Shown piece after piece: positions 15,257 to 24,076 of a stretch of 64,000 nt of DNA. Source of the DNA: G965220075 sp965220075 (lineage in GTDB: Bacteria; Chloroflexota; UBA11872); assembly GCA_965220075.1 (NCBI GenBank), contig OZ244806.1, positions 1,984,001 through 2,048,000 of the forward strand, written 5' to 3'. Below the pieces are notes generated by a model, which did not search any database, was not told the DNA's origin, and saw only the letters and a program-made list of their open reading frames with translations. Every line of letters begins with the position of its first letter. The first letter of the stretch is position 1. A program made the translations under genes and the position numbers.

Positions 15257-15854
15257 GCCTAGGACCGACACCGGCGCGGCGGCGGACGAGCCCGCGCATC
15301 TGGCGGAGCTTGCGGGCGACCTGGGTCTGCGCCACACGCTTGAAGCGCTCTTGTTCGTGGCGGACCGCGCAATCACGGCCGACGAGATTCAAGCCGTCAC
15401 GGGAGCGCCGCTGCCGGACATTGACGCCGCGCTGACCGAGCTGCGCGAAGCGTATTCGGATCGCGGTATTCGAATCGTCGAGCATCGCGGCAGCTACCGA
15501 ATGGTCTCGGCGCCGGAAGCCGCCGCGCACTGCCGGCGCCTGCTCGGTATGGAAGCGCGTCCGCATCTGTCCCGGGCAGCGCTGGAAGTCCTCGGAATCG
15601 TCGCCTACAAGCAGCCCGTCACGCGCGCCCAGATCGAAGCGGTGCGCGGGGTTGACTCCGACAGCTCCCTGGCAACCCTGCTGGCGCGCGGGCTAATCGA
15701 GGAAGTAGCGCGGCTGGACACGCCGGGGCGGCCGGTGCAGTTCGGCACGACTGACCTGTTCCTGGCGCATTTCGGGATCACGTCCCTCGACACTCTTCCC
15801 GAGATCGAGTTCCCGCAGGTAGATGACGGCGGCGCTACCAGCCGCGGCCAATAG
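15240..15854 (+). CDS. scpB: Segregation and condensation protein B
   Basis: 204 residues from the GTG at 15240 (ATG at 15246 is also possible). ScpB is the paired winged-helix partner of ScpA. Visible features are LRHTLEALLFVADRAITADEI, YRMVSAPEAA, the ALEVLGIVAYKQPVTRAQIEAVRGVDSDS box and LIEEVARLDTPGRPVQFGTT. It overlaps scpA by 17 bases. It ends convergent to rpsI with about 35 bases between the stops and no obvious hairpin. Confidence 0.95.
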   Translation: MTMPAEPRTDTGAAADEPAHLAELAGDLGLRHTLEALLFVADRAITADEIQAVTGAPLPDIDAALTELREAYSDRGIRIVEHRGSYRMVSAPEAAAHCRRLLGMEARPHLSRAALEVLGIVAYKQPVTRAQIEAVRGVDSDSSLATLLARGLIEEVARLDTPGRPVQFGTTDLFLAHFGITSLDTLPEIEFPQVDDGGATSRGQ

Positions 15855-15889
15855 CCGCTTGCTTCAATCGCGGACTTGGAACGGGCCGG

Positions 15890-16291
15890 CTAACGCTTCG
15901 TGAACTGCTTGGCCTTGCGCGCGCGCACCAGTCCCGGCTTCTTCCGCTCCTTGGCGCGCGGATCGCGCGTGAGCATGCCACCTTGCCGCAACGCAGCGCG
16001 GTTATCCGGATCCAGCTCGCAGAGAGCGCGCGCCAGACCCAGGCGGATAGCACCGGCCTGACCGCGATGCCCGCCGCCCTTAACTAGAACGGAGACGGAC
16101 ACCTCGCTGTCCTCGAGCATGCGCAGGGGTTCCAGCGCGTGGAACCGGTCGGCCGCGACTGAGAGAAACTCTTCCACGGGCAGGCCGTTCACGACGAAGG
16201 GGCCCCGGCCTGGAAAGACTCGCACCTGCGCTACCGACTCCTTGCGCCGTCCGAGTCCCTTGTAGTACTTGCCTTCTAGCGCCACGCTCAT
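15890..16291 (-). CDS. rpsI: 30S ribosomal protein S9
   Basis: 133 residues. The N-terminal GLGRRKESVAQVRVFPG and the basic C-terminal tail ending KQFTKR, which reaches the P-site tRNA, identify S9. The central KGGGHRGQAGAIRLGLARAL motif is intact. It overlaps rplM by 4 bases and is the last gene of the ribosomal block. Confidence 0.98.
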   Translation of the reverse strand: MSVALEGKYYKGLGRRKESVAQVRVFPGRGPFVVNGLPVEEFLSVAADRFHALEPLRMLEDSEVSVSVLVKGGGHRGQAGAIRLGLARALCELDPDNRAALRQGGMLTRDPRAKERKKPGLVRARKAKQFTKR

Positions 16292-16707
16292 TTCACGGTC
16301 ACCGGCCGTTGTGCAGCATGCGGGTGCTGCTCACCTGAATAGACACGAAGCCTCCCATAACAGGCGCGTCCCAAAGTGTTCTTCGGCAGCATGCCGCGCA
16401 CGGCACTCTGAACTACGCGCTCAGGGTACTTCGCCATTAGATCATCCAGTCGAGTTTGGCGCAATCCGCCCGGATAGCCCGAGTGCCGGTAGTAGAACTT
16501 CTGCTCGAGCTTGGCGCCGGTTACCCGTACTTCAGCGGCGTTGATCACGATCACCCCGTCCCCGCAATCGAGGTTGGGAGCAAATTCGGGTTTGTTCTTG
16601 CCGCGCAATATCTGCGCGATCTGCGAAGCCAGACGGCCCAGCACGCGGTCCTTGGCGTCTACCACGACCCACCGCGTAGCGGCGCGCGCGCCTTTTCGCG
16701 GACTCAT
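16288..16707 (-). CDS. rplM: 50S ribosomal protein L13
   Basis: 139 residues. WVVVDAKDRVLGRLASQIAQILRGK and the GMLPKNTLGR motif are diagnostic of L13, an early 50S assembly protein. It is coupled to truA upstream and rpsI downstream by 4-base overlaps, the common truA-rplM-rpsI arrangement. Confidence 0.98.
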   Translation of the reverse strand: MSPRKGARAATRWVVVDAKDRVLGRLASQIAQILRGKNKPEFAPNLDCGDGVIVINAAEVRVTGAKLEQKFYYRHSGYPGGLRQTRLDDLMAKYPERVVQSAVRGMLPKNTLGRACYGRLRVYSGEQHPHAAQRPVTVK

Positions 16708-17486
16708 CGCGCCGCTGCCTGACTACGCGTGGGCGCCGAGACGGCTTCCTCGTCGCCGGGGTACGCGACGTGCGTGAGAGTCAGGCCGTGCGCGGGCGCC
16801 GCCGGTCCCGCACCGGCTCGATTGCCACCCTGCAGAAAGCGCTCCACTTTCACGGCTGGAAGATCGCCCAACCCCACCCGGACCAAGGTTCCGACGATCC
16901 GCCGCACCATCCGGTGCAGAAACGCGTTGCCGGCGATGCGTATGAAGACGGAGCCGCCCTCCGACCACACCACGGCCGCCCTGATGCTGCGCGTTGTGCG
17001 CGGCTGGTGTCCCACGCTGAACGCCGCGAAGTCGTGAACGCCAATCAGGTGATCGGCGGCCTCTTGCATTGCGGCGAGGTCGAGCTGTCGGGCTACGTGC
17101 CAGGCGCGCTCGCGATCGAGCGGAGATCGCTGCGGCCGCTGCAGGATGCGGTATTGGTAAACCCGCTCACGCGCCAGTCTGGTGGCGTGGAAGGCGTCTT
17201 CCACGGTCGCCATTGAGCGCAGGACTACATCCGCCGGCAGCCGCGCGTTGACCGCGCGCATCAGAATCGGATCTTCGAGACCCGTGCTGACGCGAAAGCT
17301 GACGACCTGTCCCCGCGCGTGCACGCCGGCGTCGGTTCGGCCCGCTCCGGTGACTTTGACCGGCGCGCCCACGACCGAGGCGACCGCCTCCTCAAGGGTT
17401 CCCTGCACGGTGCGGGCACACAGCTGCTGCTGGAATCCGGCGAACCCTGTCCCGTCGTATTCGACCGTGGCGCGGATCGTTCGCAT
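16704..17486 (-). CDS. truA: tRNA pseudouridine synthase A
   Basis: 260 residues. The enzyme isomerises U38-U40 of the tRNA anticodon stem. The catalytic aspartate is D52 in GAGRTDAGVHA. Later family motifs include YQYRILQRPQRSPL, HDFAAFSV and FLHRMVRRIVGTLV. Its place between rplQ and rplM is the usual one. Confidence 0.97.
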   Translation of the reverse strand: MRTIRATVEYDGTGFAGFQQQLCARTVQGTLEEAVASVVGAPVKVTGAGRTDAGVHARGQVVSFRVSTGLEDPILMRAVNARLPADVVLRSMATVEDAFHATRLARERVYQYRILQRPQRSPLDRERAWHVARQLDLAAMQEAADHLIGVHDFAAFSVGHQPRTTRSIRAAVVWSEGGSVFIRIAGNAFLHRMVRRIVGTLVRVGLGDLPAVKVERFLQGGNRAGAGPAAPAHGLTLTHVAYPGDEEAVSAPTRSQAAAR

Positions 17487-17491
17487 TGCGT

Positions 17492-17842
17492 CTAGACCAG
17501 CTCCACGCGAACCAGGGGAGCGCCGTCTCCCAGACGGTGGCCAAGGCGGCGCATACGCGTATATCCACCCGGCCGGGCAGCGTACTGCGGCCCCAGCTCA
17601 TCGAAGAGACGGGTGATCGCGTCGGCGTCGGGCATACGGGAAATAGCCTGCCGGCGCGCGTGCAAATCACCGCGCTTCGCCAGCGTGATAAGCCTTTCCA
17701 CTTGCGGGCGCAGCTCCTTGGCGCGGCCGACGGTGGTATCGATGTGGCTATGCAACAGAAGCGAGCGCGCCAGTCCGCGGAGCAACGCGCGCCGCTGTGT
17801 GGGTGTGCGGCCGAGATGACGGCCCCTGCGCCGATGCCGCAC
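17492..17842 (-). CDS. rplQ: 50S ribosomal protein L17
   Basis: 116 residues with the LGRTPTQRRALLRGLARSLLLH core of L17 and ITLAKRGDLHARRQAI. Two bases separate it from rpoA upstream, five from truA. L17 sits near the exit tunnel. Confidence 0.97.
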   Translation of the reverse strand: MRHRRRGRHLGRTPTQRRALLRGLARSLLLHSHIDTTVGRAKELRPQVERLITLAKRGDLHARRQAISRMPDADAITRLFDELGPQYAARPGGYTRMRRLGHRLGDGAPLVRVELV

Positions 17843-17844
17843 GG

Positions 17845-18816
17845 CTAGTCGGTCTCCTCGCTGTGCTCGCCCGCTACCAGCGAAAGACCGCGCGACTCAA
17901 GCGCGTCGCGAATCTCGTCCACCAGCCGGACGCCCATTCCGCGCAGCCCGAATAGATCATCCTCGGTCATGCGCGCGAGCTCCTGGACCGTCTCCAACCC
18001 ATGGCGCTTGAGGCAGTTGAGAGCGCGGTTTGACAGCTTGAGGTCCTCGAGCGGATCGCCGCCCACGTCGATCTCGGCGGACACCTGCGTGGCAGGCGCC
18101 ATAGTGTCCGGATCACCCACGCCGGCGATTAGCCCGAACATCTCGACCAGCTGCCCGGCGGCGCCCGAGAGCGCTTCCTGCGGGTCGGTGGTGCCGTCGG
18201 TCCAAACCTTGATCACAAGCCGGTCGAACTCGGTTTCCTGCCCAACGCGGGCATGCTCTACGTGATATTCGACCTTAGCGACGGGACTGAACACCGTGTC
18301 GAGAGGAATGACCCCGATCGGCAAGCCGCTGTGCTCCTCGGCGCCGACGTAACCCACGCCGCGCTCGACCGTGAACTCGGCGCGCAGCGTTCCGTCCTCG
18401 GCCAGCGTGCCGAGATAGTGGTCCGGATTGGCGATTTCGACCCCGCTTGGGCATTCGATGTCCGCGGCTGTTATCTCCGCCGGCCCGGTCTTGTCGAGAT
18501 AGCAGACGGCGCCGTCGGACTGGAACGATCGCAGGCGAACTCGCTTGACGTTGAGCAGGAACTCCAGCGTGTCCTCGCGCATGAAGTCGAGTGTGCTGAA
18601 CTCGTGGAGAACGCCGTCGACACGCGCTGTGGCAATGGCCGCTCCAGGCAATGAGGACAGCAGAATGCGGCGCAGCGGCGTGCCCAGGGTATGGCCAAAG
18701 CCGCGCCGCAGCGGTTCGATGTGGAAATGCCCGTAGTTCTCCGTGAGCTCGACCGTCTGGACGGACGGCTGCACGTCTTCGACGGCGGGTGCGCTTTCGA
18801 TGGACTCAAGAATCAC
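17845..18816 (-). CDS. rpoA: RNA polymerase alpha subunit
   Basis: 323 residues. The N-terminal dimerisation domain has FHIEPLRRGFGHTLGTPLRRILLSSLPGAA and the C-terminal domain has LKLSNRALNCLKRHGLETVQELARM, the helix pair that binds UP elements and activators. Length is normal. It is 49 bases downstream of rpsD, the widest gap in this part of the block. Confidence 0.98.
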   Translation of the reverse strand: MILESIESAPAVEDVQPSVQTVELTENYGHFHIEPLRRGFGHTLGTPLRRILLSSLPGAAIATARVDGVLHEFSTLDFMREDTLEFLLNVKRVRLRSFQSDGAVCYLDKTGPAEITAADIECPSGVEIANPDHYLGTLAEDGTLRAEFTVERGVGYVGAEEHSGLPIGVIPLDTVFSPVAKVEYHVEHARVGQETEFDRLVIKVWTDGTTDPQEALSGAAGQLVEMFGLIAGVGDPDTMAPATQVSAEIDVGGDPLEDLKLSNRALNCLKRHGLETVQELARMTEDDLFGLRGMGVRLVDEIRDALESRGLSLVAGEHSEETD

Positions 18817-18865
18817 GCTCGATCCCTCACTTGTTTCGCCTGGCGGCCATTCTTGGCGGCCGGGT

Positions 18866-19498
18866 CTAGCGGGAGTAGTACTCGACGATCAGTTGCTCGT
18901 TGACGGTGGTTTCGATCTGATCACGCTCTGGAATTGCGCTAACCGTTCCACTGAACTCTTCCGGAACGACCGCCAGCCAGCCCGGCCTCCCCATAGCCTC
19001 GGCACGATCCAGCGCGTTCTTCACACAGTCTAGGTTGCGGCTCTTCTCACGCACTGTCACGGAGTCTCCTGGCTTCAGGTTGGCCGAAGGAACTGTGTGC
19101 TTGCGGCCGTTGAGCAGAAAATGGCCATGCGTAATCAGCTGCCGGGCCTGCTGGCGGCTGAGCGCGTAGCCCATTCGGTAGACCACGCTATCCATGCGCA
19201 GCTCGAGCATCTGCAGGAAACGGTCCCCGCGCGAGCCGCTGCCGCGGGCCGCTGCCTTGAAGTAGCGGCGGAACTGCTTTTCGAGCACGCCATAAGTGCG
19301 GCGGGCCTTCTGCTTCTCGCGAAGCTGTATGGCGTACTCGGTCGGTCTGCGGCGGCTCATTGTCTGCATACCGGGGCCGCCGCGATCGCCGCGCCGCTCG
19401 ATTGCGCACTTGGGCGTATGACAGCGATCGCCCTTGAGAAAGAGCTTTTCGCCTTCGCGTCGGCAGTGGCGGCAGACCGGTCCGGTGTATCGAGCCAT
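18866..19498 (-). CDS. rpsD: 30S ribosomal protein S4, zinc-binding type
   Basis: 210 residues. The N-terminus retains C9, C12, C26 and C31, a C+ zinc knuckle that many bacteria have lost. The S4 RNA-binding domain is seen in LELRMDSVVYRMGYALSRQQARQLITHGHFLLNG. S4 starts 16S assembly and often autoregulates the alpha operon; no leader structure was confirmed here. Confidence 0.98.
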   Translation of the reverse strand: MARYTGPVCRHCRREGEKLFLKGDRCHTPKCAIERRGDRGGPGMQTMSRRRPTEYAIQLREKQKARRTYGVLEKQFRRYFKAAARGSGSRGDRFLQMLELRMDSVVYRMGYALSRQQARQLITHGHFLLNGRKHTVPSANLKPGDSVTVREKSRNLDCVKNALDRAEAMGRPGWLAVVPEEFSGTVSAIPERDQIETTVNEQLIVEYYSR

Positions 19499-19512
19499 CG
19501 CGTCCTGTTCTC

Positions 19513-19902
19513 CTATACGCGGCGCCGCTTGGGCGGCCGCGGCCCATTGTGAGGGATCGGCGTCACGTCCGAAATACTCGCCACCACCAAGCCGGACGCC
19601 TGCATTGCACGAATTGCGGAGTCACGGCCGGATCCTGGCCCGCGAACGAAGACGTCAATCTCGCGCATGCCTACGTCCATAGCACGCCGTGCGGCTTGAT
19701 CGCCGGCCTGCTGCGCCGCGAACGGCGTGCCTTTGCGGGACCCACGGATCCCCGTGGTACCGCCGCTCACGCTCGTTATGGTGCTGCCTTGCGGATCCGT
19801 GATGGTGATGATCGTGTTGTTGAAGGTCGAGTGGATGTGCGCCGCGCCTTTGGGTACGGGCGTACGGTCACGCCGCCGACTTCTGCTGGATCGCTCTGCC
19901 AC
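19513..19902 (-). CDS. rpsK: 30S ribosomal protein S11
   Basis: 129 residues. GAAHIHSTFNNTIITITDPQG, SGGTTGIRGSRKGTPFAAQQA and the C-terminal SDVTPIPHNGPRPPKRRRV identify S11, part of the 30S platform. Confidence 0.98.
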   Translation of the reverse strand: MAERSSRSRRRDRTPVPKGAAHIHSTFNNTIITITDPQGSTITSVSGGTTGIRGSRKGTPFAAQQAGDQAARRAMDVGMREIDVFVRGPGSGRDSAIRAMQASGLVVASISDVTPIPHNGPRPPKRRRV

Positions 19903-19905
19903 GCG

Positions 19906-20289
19906 CTAGCCTCGCTTGACTATCCGCTTGCGAATGCCCACGGTGCGGCGCCCGCCTTTGCGGGCTCGCGCGTTGGTGCGCGTGCGCTGGCCGCGGACCG
20001 GCATGCTGGCGCGGTGGCGCATGCCGCGGTAACTGCTGATGTCGCGTAGCCGCGCGATATTTGTCTGCACCTCGCGGCGCAGTTCGCCTTCAACCCGATA
20101 GTGTCGATCGATCTGATCGCGTATGCGTCCCAGCTGCGCCTCGGTCAGGTCGCGAACGCGCGTGCTCCCCGTTACGTCAGCGTCCGTGAGCAGCTTCTTG
20201 CTGAGGGCGCGGCCTAGTCCAAATATGTAGGTCAACGCGATCGACACCGGCTTGTCGCGTGGAATGTCAACGCCGGCTATGCGGGCCAC
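19906..20289 (-). CDS. rpsM: 30S ribosomal protein S13
   Basis: 127 residues. MARIAGVDIPRDKPVSIALT, the helix-hairpin-helix with ISSYRGMRHRASMPVRGQRT and the basic C-terminal tail identify S13, which contacts P-site tRNA and the inter-subunit bridge B1. Confidence 0.98.
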   Translation of the reverse strand: MARIAGVDIPRDKPVSIALTYIFGLGRALSKKLLTDADVTGSTRVRDLTEAQLGRIRDQIDRHYRVEGELRREVQTNIARLRDISSYRGMRHRASMPVRGQRTRTNARARKGGRRTVGIRKRIVKRG

Positions 20290-20304
20290 TAGATTTCTCG
20301 CTCC

Positions 20305-20418
20305 CTAACCCTGCCGCTGCTTATGCTTGGGGTTGTCACAAATCACCAGCACCACGCCCCGCCGCCGGACCACCCGGCACTTGTCGCAGCGCGGTTTCAC
20401 CGAGGCCGAGACCTTCAT
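20305..20418 (-). CDS. rpmJ: 50S ribosomal protein L36, zinc-binding type
   Basis: 37 residues, from the ATG at 20418 to the TAG at 20305-20307. It begins MKVSASVKPRCDKCRVVRRR and has C11, C14, C27 and H32, the zinc ligands of the C+ form. It fits its usual place between infA and rpsM, with 8 and 15 bases on either side. Confidence 0.95.
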   Translation of the reverse strand: MKVSASVKPRCDKCRVVRRRGVVLVICDNPKHKQRQG

Positions 20419-20426
20419 GATAAGCC

Positions 20427-20780
20427 CTAGACCGTTTCCGTTCGTTCAGCGCGCAGCCGCCACGTGATGCGCCCACGCGTGAGATCGTAAGGCGATAGCT
20501 CAAGTTTCACACGATCACCAACGCCGCAGCGAATGAACCGCATCCGCATGCGTCCCGACAGATGCGCCAGAATCCCTTCCGGCGCCTGGCCGGAGCGTCC
20601 CGTCGCGATCCGAAGAGGTTTTCCGTCCGGCCCCAGCGGCCGAACCAGGAACATTGTATTGGGTAGTATCTCAATAATCTCGCCCTCGAGCTCGATGACG
20701 GGAGGTTTTTCCTTGTTGGTACCCGAGTCGGTCCCGCCTCCCCGTTCCCGCGCGCCGCCGCGCCTGCCTCTGCCGGCCAA
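20427..20780 (-). CDS. infA: Translation initiation factor IF-1 with N-terminal extension and loop insertion
   Basis: 117 residues against about 72 in most bacteria. The OB-fold core is clear: VIELEGEIIEILPNTMFLV and ILAHLSGRMRMRFIRCGVGDRVKLELSPYDLTRGRI (shown in parts). Two additions stand out: a 27-residue Gly/Arg/Lys-rich N-terminal tail, for which no alternative start codon exists before the core, and roughly 15-20 extra residues (about 49-69) between strands 2 and 3, where other IF-1 proteins have only a short turn. IF-1 occupies the A site during initiation, so both additions would lie near the decoding centre. Neighbours are rpmJ and map. Confidence 0.93.
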   Translation of the reverse strand: MAGRGRRGGARERGGGTDSGTNKEKPPVIELEGEIIEILPNTMFLVRPLGPDGKPLRIATGRSGQAPEGILAHLSGRMRMRFIRCGVGDRVKLELSPYDLTRGRITWRLRAERTETV

Positions 20781-20781
20781 G

Positions 20782-21573
20782 TTACGCCCCCTGCTCTCGC
20801 GTCAGAACCAACGCGCCATCATCCGTCACCGCGACCGTGTGCTCGAAGTGAGCCGACAGCCCACCGTCGGCCGTGCGGGCGGTCCATCCGTCGTCGTCGA
20901 AGGAAACGTCCGCACTGCCGGTGTTCACCATCGGCTCGATGGCGAGCGTCAACCCCGGCGCGAGCCTGGACCCCATGCCTGGCTGACCGAAGTTCGGCAC
21001 CTGGGGCGGCTCATGCATTGAGCGCCCGATCCCATGCCCTACGAATCTGCGTACCACCGCCAATCCCGCCGCCTCCACGATTCTCTGCACCGCGGCGCCG
21101 ATGTCGCCCACGTGCCCGCCCGGTTTAACGGCGGCCAGCGCGGCGTCCAAGGCGTTGCGCGTCGCTGCTATGAGTTGAGTTGCCTGCGCTGACACGCGGC
21201 CGACCGGGAGGGTGACCGCAGAGTCGGAGTGCCAGCCATCAAGGATGACACCGCAATCGATGCCAATGATATCGCCTTCCGCGAGCGGATCGCTAGTGGG
21301 AATTCCGTGCACTATCACGTCGTTGATGGACGCACAGATCGACGCCGGAAACGCCTCGACGCTCGCGGCCCCGGAAGGCACGCCGAGAAACGATGGTACG
21401 CCGCCGTGATCGCGAATGTGACTCTCCGCCAAATCGTTGATTTCTTGTGTTGAGATACCTGGTCGGATCGTGGCTTTCAGCTCCATCAATGTCTTGGCTA
21501 GCAGACGACCGGAGGCTCGCATTCCCTCGATCTCGGCGGCCGTCTTGCTGCGAATTGAGCCGGATTGCATCAT
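20782..21573 (-). CDS. map: Methionine aminopeptidase type I
   Basis: 263 residues. It removes N-terminal methionine from nascent proteins. The metal ligands are visible in GIDCGVILDGWHSDSAVTL (two aspartates), the GHGIGRSMHEPPQVPN histidine and two later glutamates (AIEPMV, HFEHTV). It overlaps adk by 4 bases and is followed by infA one base later. Confidence 0.97.
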   Translation of the reverse strand: MMQSGSIRSKTAAEIEGMRASGRLLAKTLMELKATIRPGISTQEINDLAESHIRDHGGVPSFLGVPSGAASVEAFPASICASINDVIVHGIPTSDPLAEGDIIGIDCGVILDGWHSDSAVTLPVGRVSAQATQLIAATRNALDAALAAVKPGGHVGDIGAAVQRIVEAAGLAVVRRFVGHGIGRSMHEPPQVPNFGQPGMGSRLAPGLTLAIEPMVNTGSADVSFDDDGWTARTADGGLSAHFEHTVAVTDDGALVLTREQGA

Positions 21574-22139
21574 GTGATTTGCGAGTAGGCGGACCAGATT
21601 CGGTCAGCCACGTCGTCCATGTCGCCCGCACCGTCCACCTCGACCAGGAGACGGCGCCTGCGATAGTAGTCGATGAGAGAGTCGGTATGCCGGTGGTAGA
21701 CCTGCAGCCGGTTTCGCGCCGTGCCGAGCGAGTCGTCGCCCCTGCCTCGCCCGGTGAGCCGCGACAAGGCGACGCTGTCCGACACTGAAATCAGCAGCGC
21801 GGCGGTCACGGATCGGTTCAATTCGGTCATGAAGGCGTCCAGAGCGAGCGCCTGCCGACGCGTGCGTGGGAAGCCATCGAGGCACAGGCTGGCGTCGGCG
21901 TTGGCGGCGATGAACTCCTCCACAAGCTCGTTGACCAATTCGTCGGGAACCAGTTCGCCGGACGTGAGGTACTGCTCGGCGCGCTGGCCAGCCGGTGTTT
22001 CGGCCGCGACGGCCTGCCGAAACAGATCGCCGGTCGACACGTGCCAGAGCCCGGCGCGTTCGGCCAGCAGCGCTCCCTGCGTGCCCTTTCCCGCGCCCGG
22101 CGGTCCCAGGAGCACGATGACTGCTGGCTTTCCGTGCAC
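21570..22139 (-). CDS. adk: Adenylate kinase
   Basis: 189 residues, the short form without the inserted zinc LID domain. The P-loop GPPGAGKGTQ, VSTGDLFR and LDGFPRTRRQA motifs are present. Converts ATP and AMP to two ADP. Located in the usual secY-adk-map order, 4 bases after secY. Confidence 0.97.
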   Translation of the reverse strand: MHGKPAVIVLLGPPGAGKGTQGALLAERAGLWHVSTGDLFRQAVAAETPAGQRAEQYLTSGELVPDELVNELVEEFIAANADASLCLDGFPRTRRQALALDAFMTELNRSVTAALLISVSDSVALSRLTGRGRGDDSLGTARNRLQVYHRHTDSLIDYYRRRRLLVEVDGAGDMDDVADRIWSAYSQIT

Positions 22140-22143
22140 GCGA

Positions 22144-23424
22144 CTATCGGATGAAGCCTTGATAGTTGCGCATCATCAACTGGGCCTCGAGCTGCTTCAA
22201 CGTGTCCAGTACTACACCGACGACGATCAGCATACCCGTGCTGCTCAGCGCTATTGCCTGCACGTTCGTAATAATCTGCGCGAGAAACGGCATGACGGCA
22301 ATGATGCCGAGGAATAGCGCCCCCGCGAGCGTGATGCGGTTGACGACGCGCGTCAGGTACTCATCGGTTGGACGTCCGGGTCGTATTCCGGGTATGAAGC
22401 CTCCGTTTTTCTGGAGATTCTCCGCAAGATTCTGCTGCCGGAACATAACAAGAGTGTAGAAGTAAGTAAAACCAATAACTAGAATGAACGTGAACATCCA
22501 GTAGACAAAGTTTTCTGGACTGAATGCGTTTGTTATGCCGCGCGCGATATTAGCCAGCCACGGCACGTCGGTCGTCTCGAAATAGCTCGACACGGTTGCC
22601 GGCAGCAGCATCAGAGAGAACGCGAAGATCAGCGGGATCATCCCGGCCGAGTTCACGCGCAGCGGAATGTGCGTGCTCTGACCGCCGTACATTCGCGTGC
22701 CGCGTATCCGTTTCGCGTACTGAACGGGGATCCTCCGCTGAGCTTCGTGAACGAACACGATAGCGGCGATCATCAGCAACCCGATCGTCACTACGGCCAC
22801 GAAGCCGGCAATGTTCTCGCCGGCAAACAAGGCCTGTCCGAGGGCCTGCGGCGCGCCCGCCACGATTCCGGCGAAAATAATTATTGAAACGCCGTTGCCG
22901 ATGCCTTGCTCCGTGATCAGCTCCCCCAGCCAGAGGAGAAACATGCTCCCGGCCGTCATCACGACAAGCATCACGAATATGTCGAAAACTCCAAGCGTAG
23001 GGGAGATTATGTCTTGCTGTGACTGACGCAGGATTTGGATCTGGCTGAAGCCCTGTAGCATGGCCAGCGGGATCGTGGCCAGCCGGGTCCATTGCGCGAT
23101 ACGCCGGCGTCCCGACTCGCCCTCGCGTGCGAGCTCTCGGAGCCGCGGCACGAGCGGCACGATGAGGTTGAACGCGATGGAAGCCGTGACGTATGGATAG
23201 ACTCCCAGCGCCACCACCGAGAAGTTCTCCAGCGCGCCGCCCGAGAGCAGATTCATGAATCCGAGCAGCTGATTGCCCGCGAAAAACTCGCGCAGCAGGC
23301 TGGTATCCACACCCGGCATTGGGATGTGCGCCACCAGCCGAAAGAGGATGAGCAGCCCGACGGTGAACAGAATCTTGCGGCGCACGTCCGGCAGCCGGAG
23401 CGCGGTAACCGCGGTTTGGATCAC
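22144..23424 (-). CDS. secY: Preprotein translocase SecY
   Basis: 426 residues with ten predicted membrane helices, the channel of Sec export. Recognised by HIPMPGVD near the start, the plug and lateral-gate regions (FSVVALGVYPYVTASI), the ITEQGIGNGVSIIIF loop, and FNPENLA-like IPGIRPGRPTDEYLTRV. It overlaps rplO by 4 bases. Confidence 0.98.
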   Translation of the reverse strand: MIQTAVTALRLPDVRRKILFTVGLLILFRLVAHIPMPGVDTSLLREFFAGNQLLGFMNLLSGGALENFSVVALGVYPYVTASIAFNLIVPLVPRLRELAREGESGRRRIAQWTRLATIPLAMLQGFSQIQILRQSQQDIISPTLGVFDIFVMLVVMTAGSMFLLWLGELITEQGIGNGVSIIIFAGIVAGAPQALGQALFAGENIAGFVAVVTIGLLMIAAIVFVHEAQRRIPVQYAKRIRGTRMYGGQSTHIPLRVNSAGMIPLIFAFSLMLLPATVSSYFETTDVPWLANIARGITNAFSPENFVYWMFTFILVIGFTYFYTLVMFRQQNLAENLQKNGGFIPGIRPGRPTDEYLTRVVNRITLAGALFLGIIAVMPFLAQIITNVQAIALSSTGMLIVVGVVLDTLKQLEAQLMMRNYQGFIR

Positions 23425-23867
23425 CCGGCGATCTCCTCAATCGACCCGCCGGCCTCTTGAATCTTGGATTTAGCCTTCCCTGAGAACTTGGGTGCGCGCA
23501 CGGTCAACGCGTGCTCGAGCTCTCCGTCACCGAGCACCTTGTATAGGCCTGTGTCGATTAGCCGACGAGCCCGCAGCTCAGCCGGGCCCACGACGGCATC
23601 GGCTGGAAAGACTCCCAGCTGACCCACGTTAACGACCTGATACTCCACTCGAAACCGCGCGTTCGTGAACCCGCGCCGGGCCGGCGACCGCATCGCCAGC
23701 GGCGTCTGACCGCCTTCGAATCCGAGCCGCGGCCCTCCGCCGCTGCGCGCGCCCTGGCCGAACATTCCGCGGCCGGAGGTCTTACCGTGAGTGGAGCCCT
23801 CGCCGCGTCCCAGGCGTTTGCGTTTGCGCTGCCGACGCGACTTGGCGGTGATCTCGTGCGGCTTCAT
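23421..23867 (-). CDS. rplO: 50S ribosomal protein L15
   Basis: 148 residues. The basic N-terminal RQRKRKRLGRGEGSTHGKTSGRG and GGQTPLAMRSPARRGF identify L15. Coupled by 4-base overlaps to rpmD upstream and secY downstream. Confidence 0.97.
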   Translation of the reverse strand: MKPHEITAKSRRQRKRKRLGRGEGSTHGKTSGRGMFGQGARSGGGPRLGFEGGQTPLAMRSPARRGFTNARFRVEYQVVNVGQLGVFPADAVVGPAELRARRLIDTGLYKVLGDGELEHALTVRAPKFSGKAKSKIQEAGGSIEEIAG

Positions 23868-24076
23868 GAATCGGCCTGCTTGTCGCCCTCCGCCTCATCG
23901 ATCATCCGGGACTCCACCAGGTGCCGCACGTGGGCCACCATGCCTCGTATCGCGGGTGAGTCGGACCGCTCCGAGGTTGCGCCGATTCGGCCCAGACCGA
24001 GAGCGGTCAGAGTGGCCCGCTGCCGGACGCTCGATCCTATGGCGCTGCGCACCTGACGCAGGCGCACGCTACTCAT
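23864..24076 (-). CDS. rpmD: 50S ribosomal protein L30
   Basis: 70 residues. Matches L30 in VRLRQVRSAIGSSVRQRATLT and in the LTALGLGRIGATSE turn; the C-terminal acidic tail (EAEGDKQADS) is extra. It overlaps rpsE by 8 bases. Confidence 0.93.
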   Translation of the reverse strand: MSSVRLRQVRSAIGSSVRQRATLTALGLGRIGATSERSDSPAIRGMVAHVRHLVESRMIDEAEGDKQADS

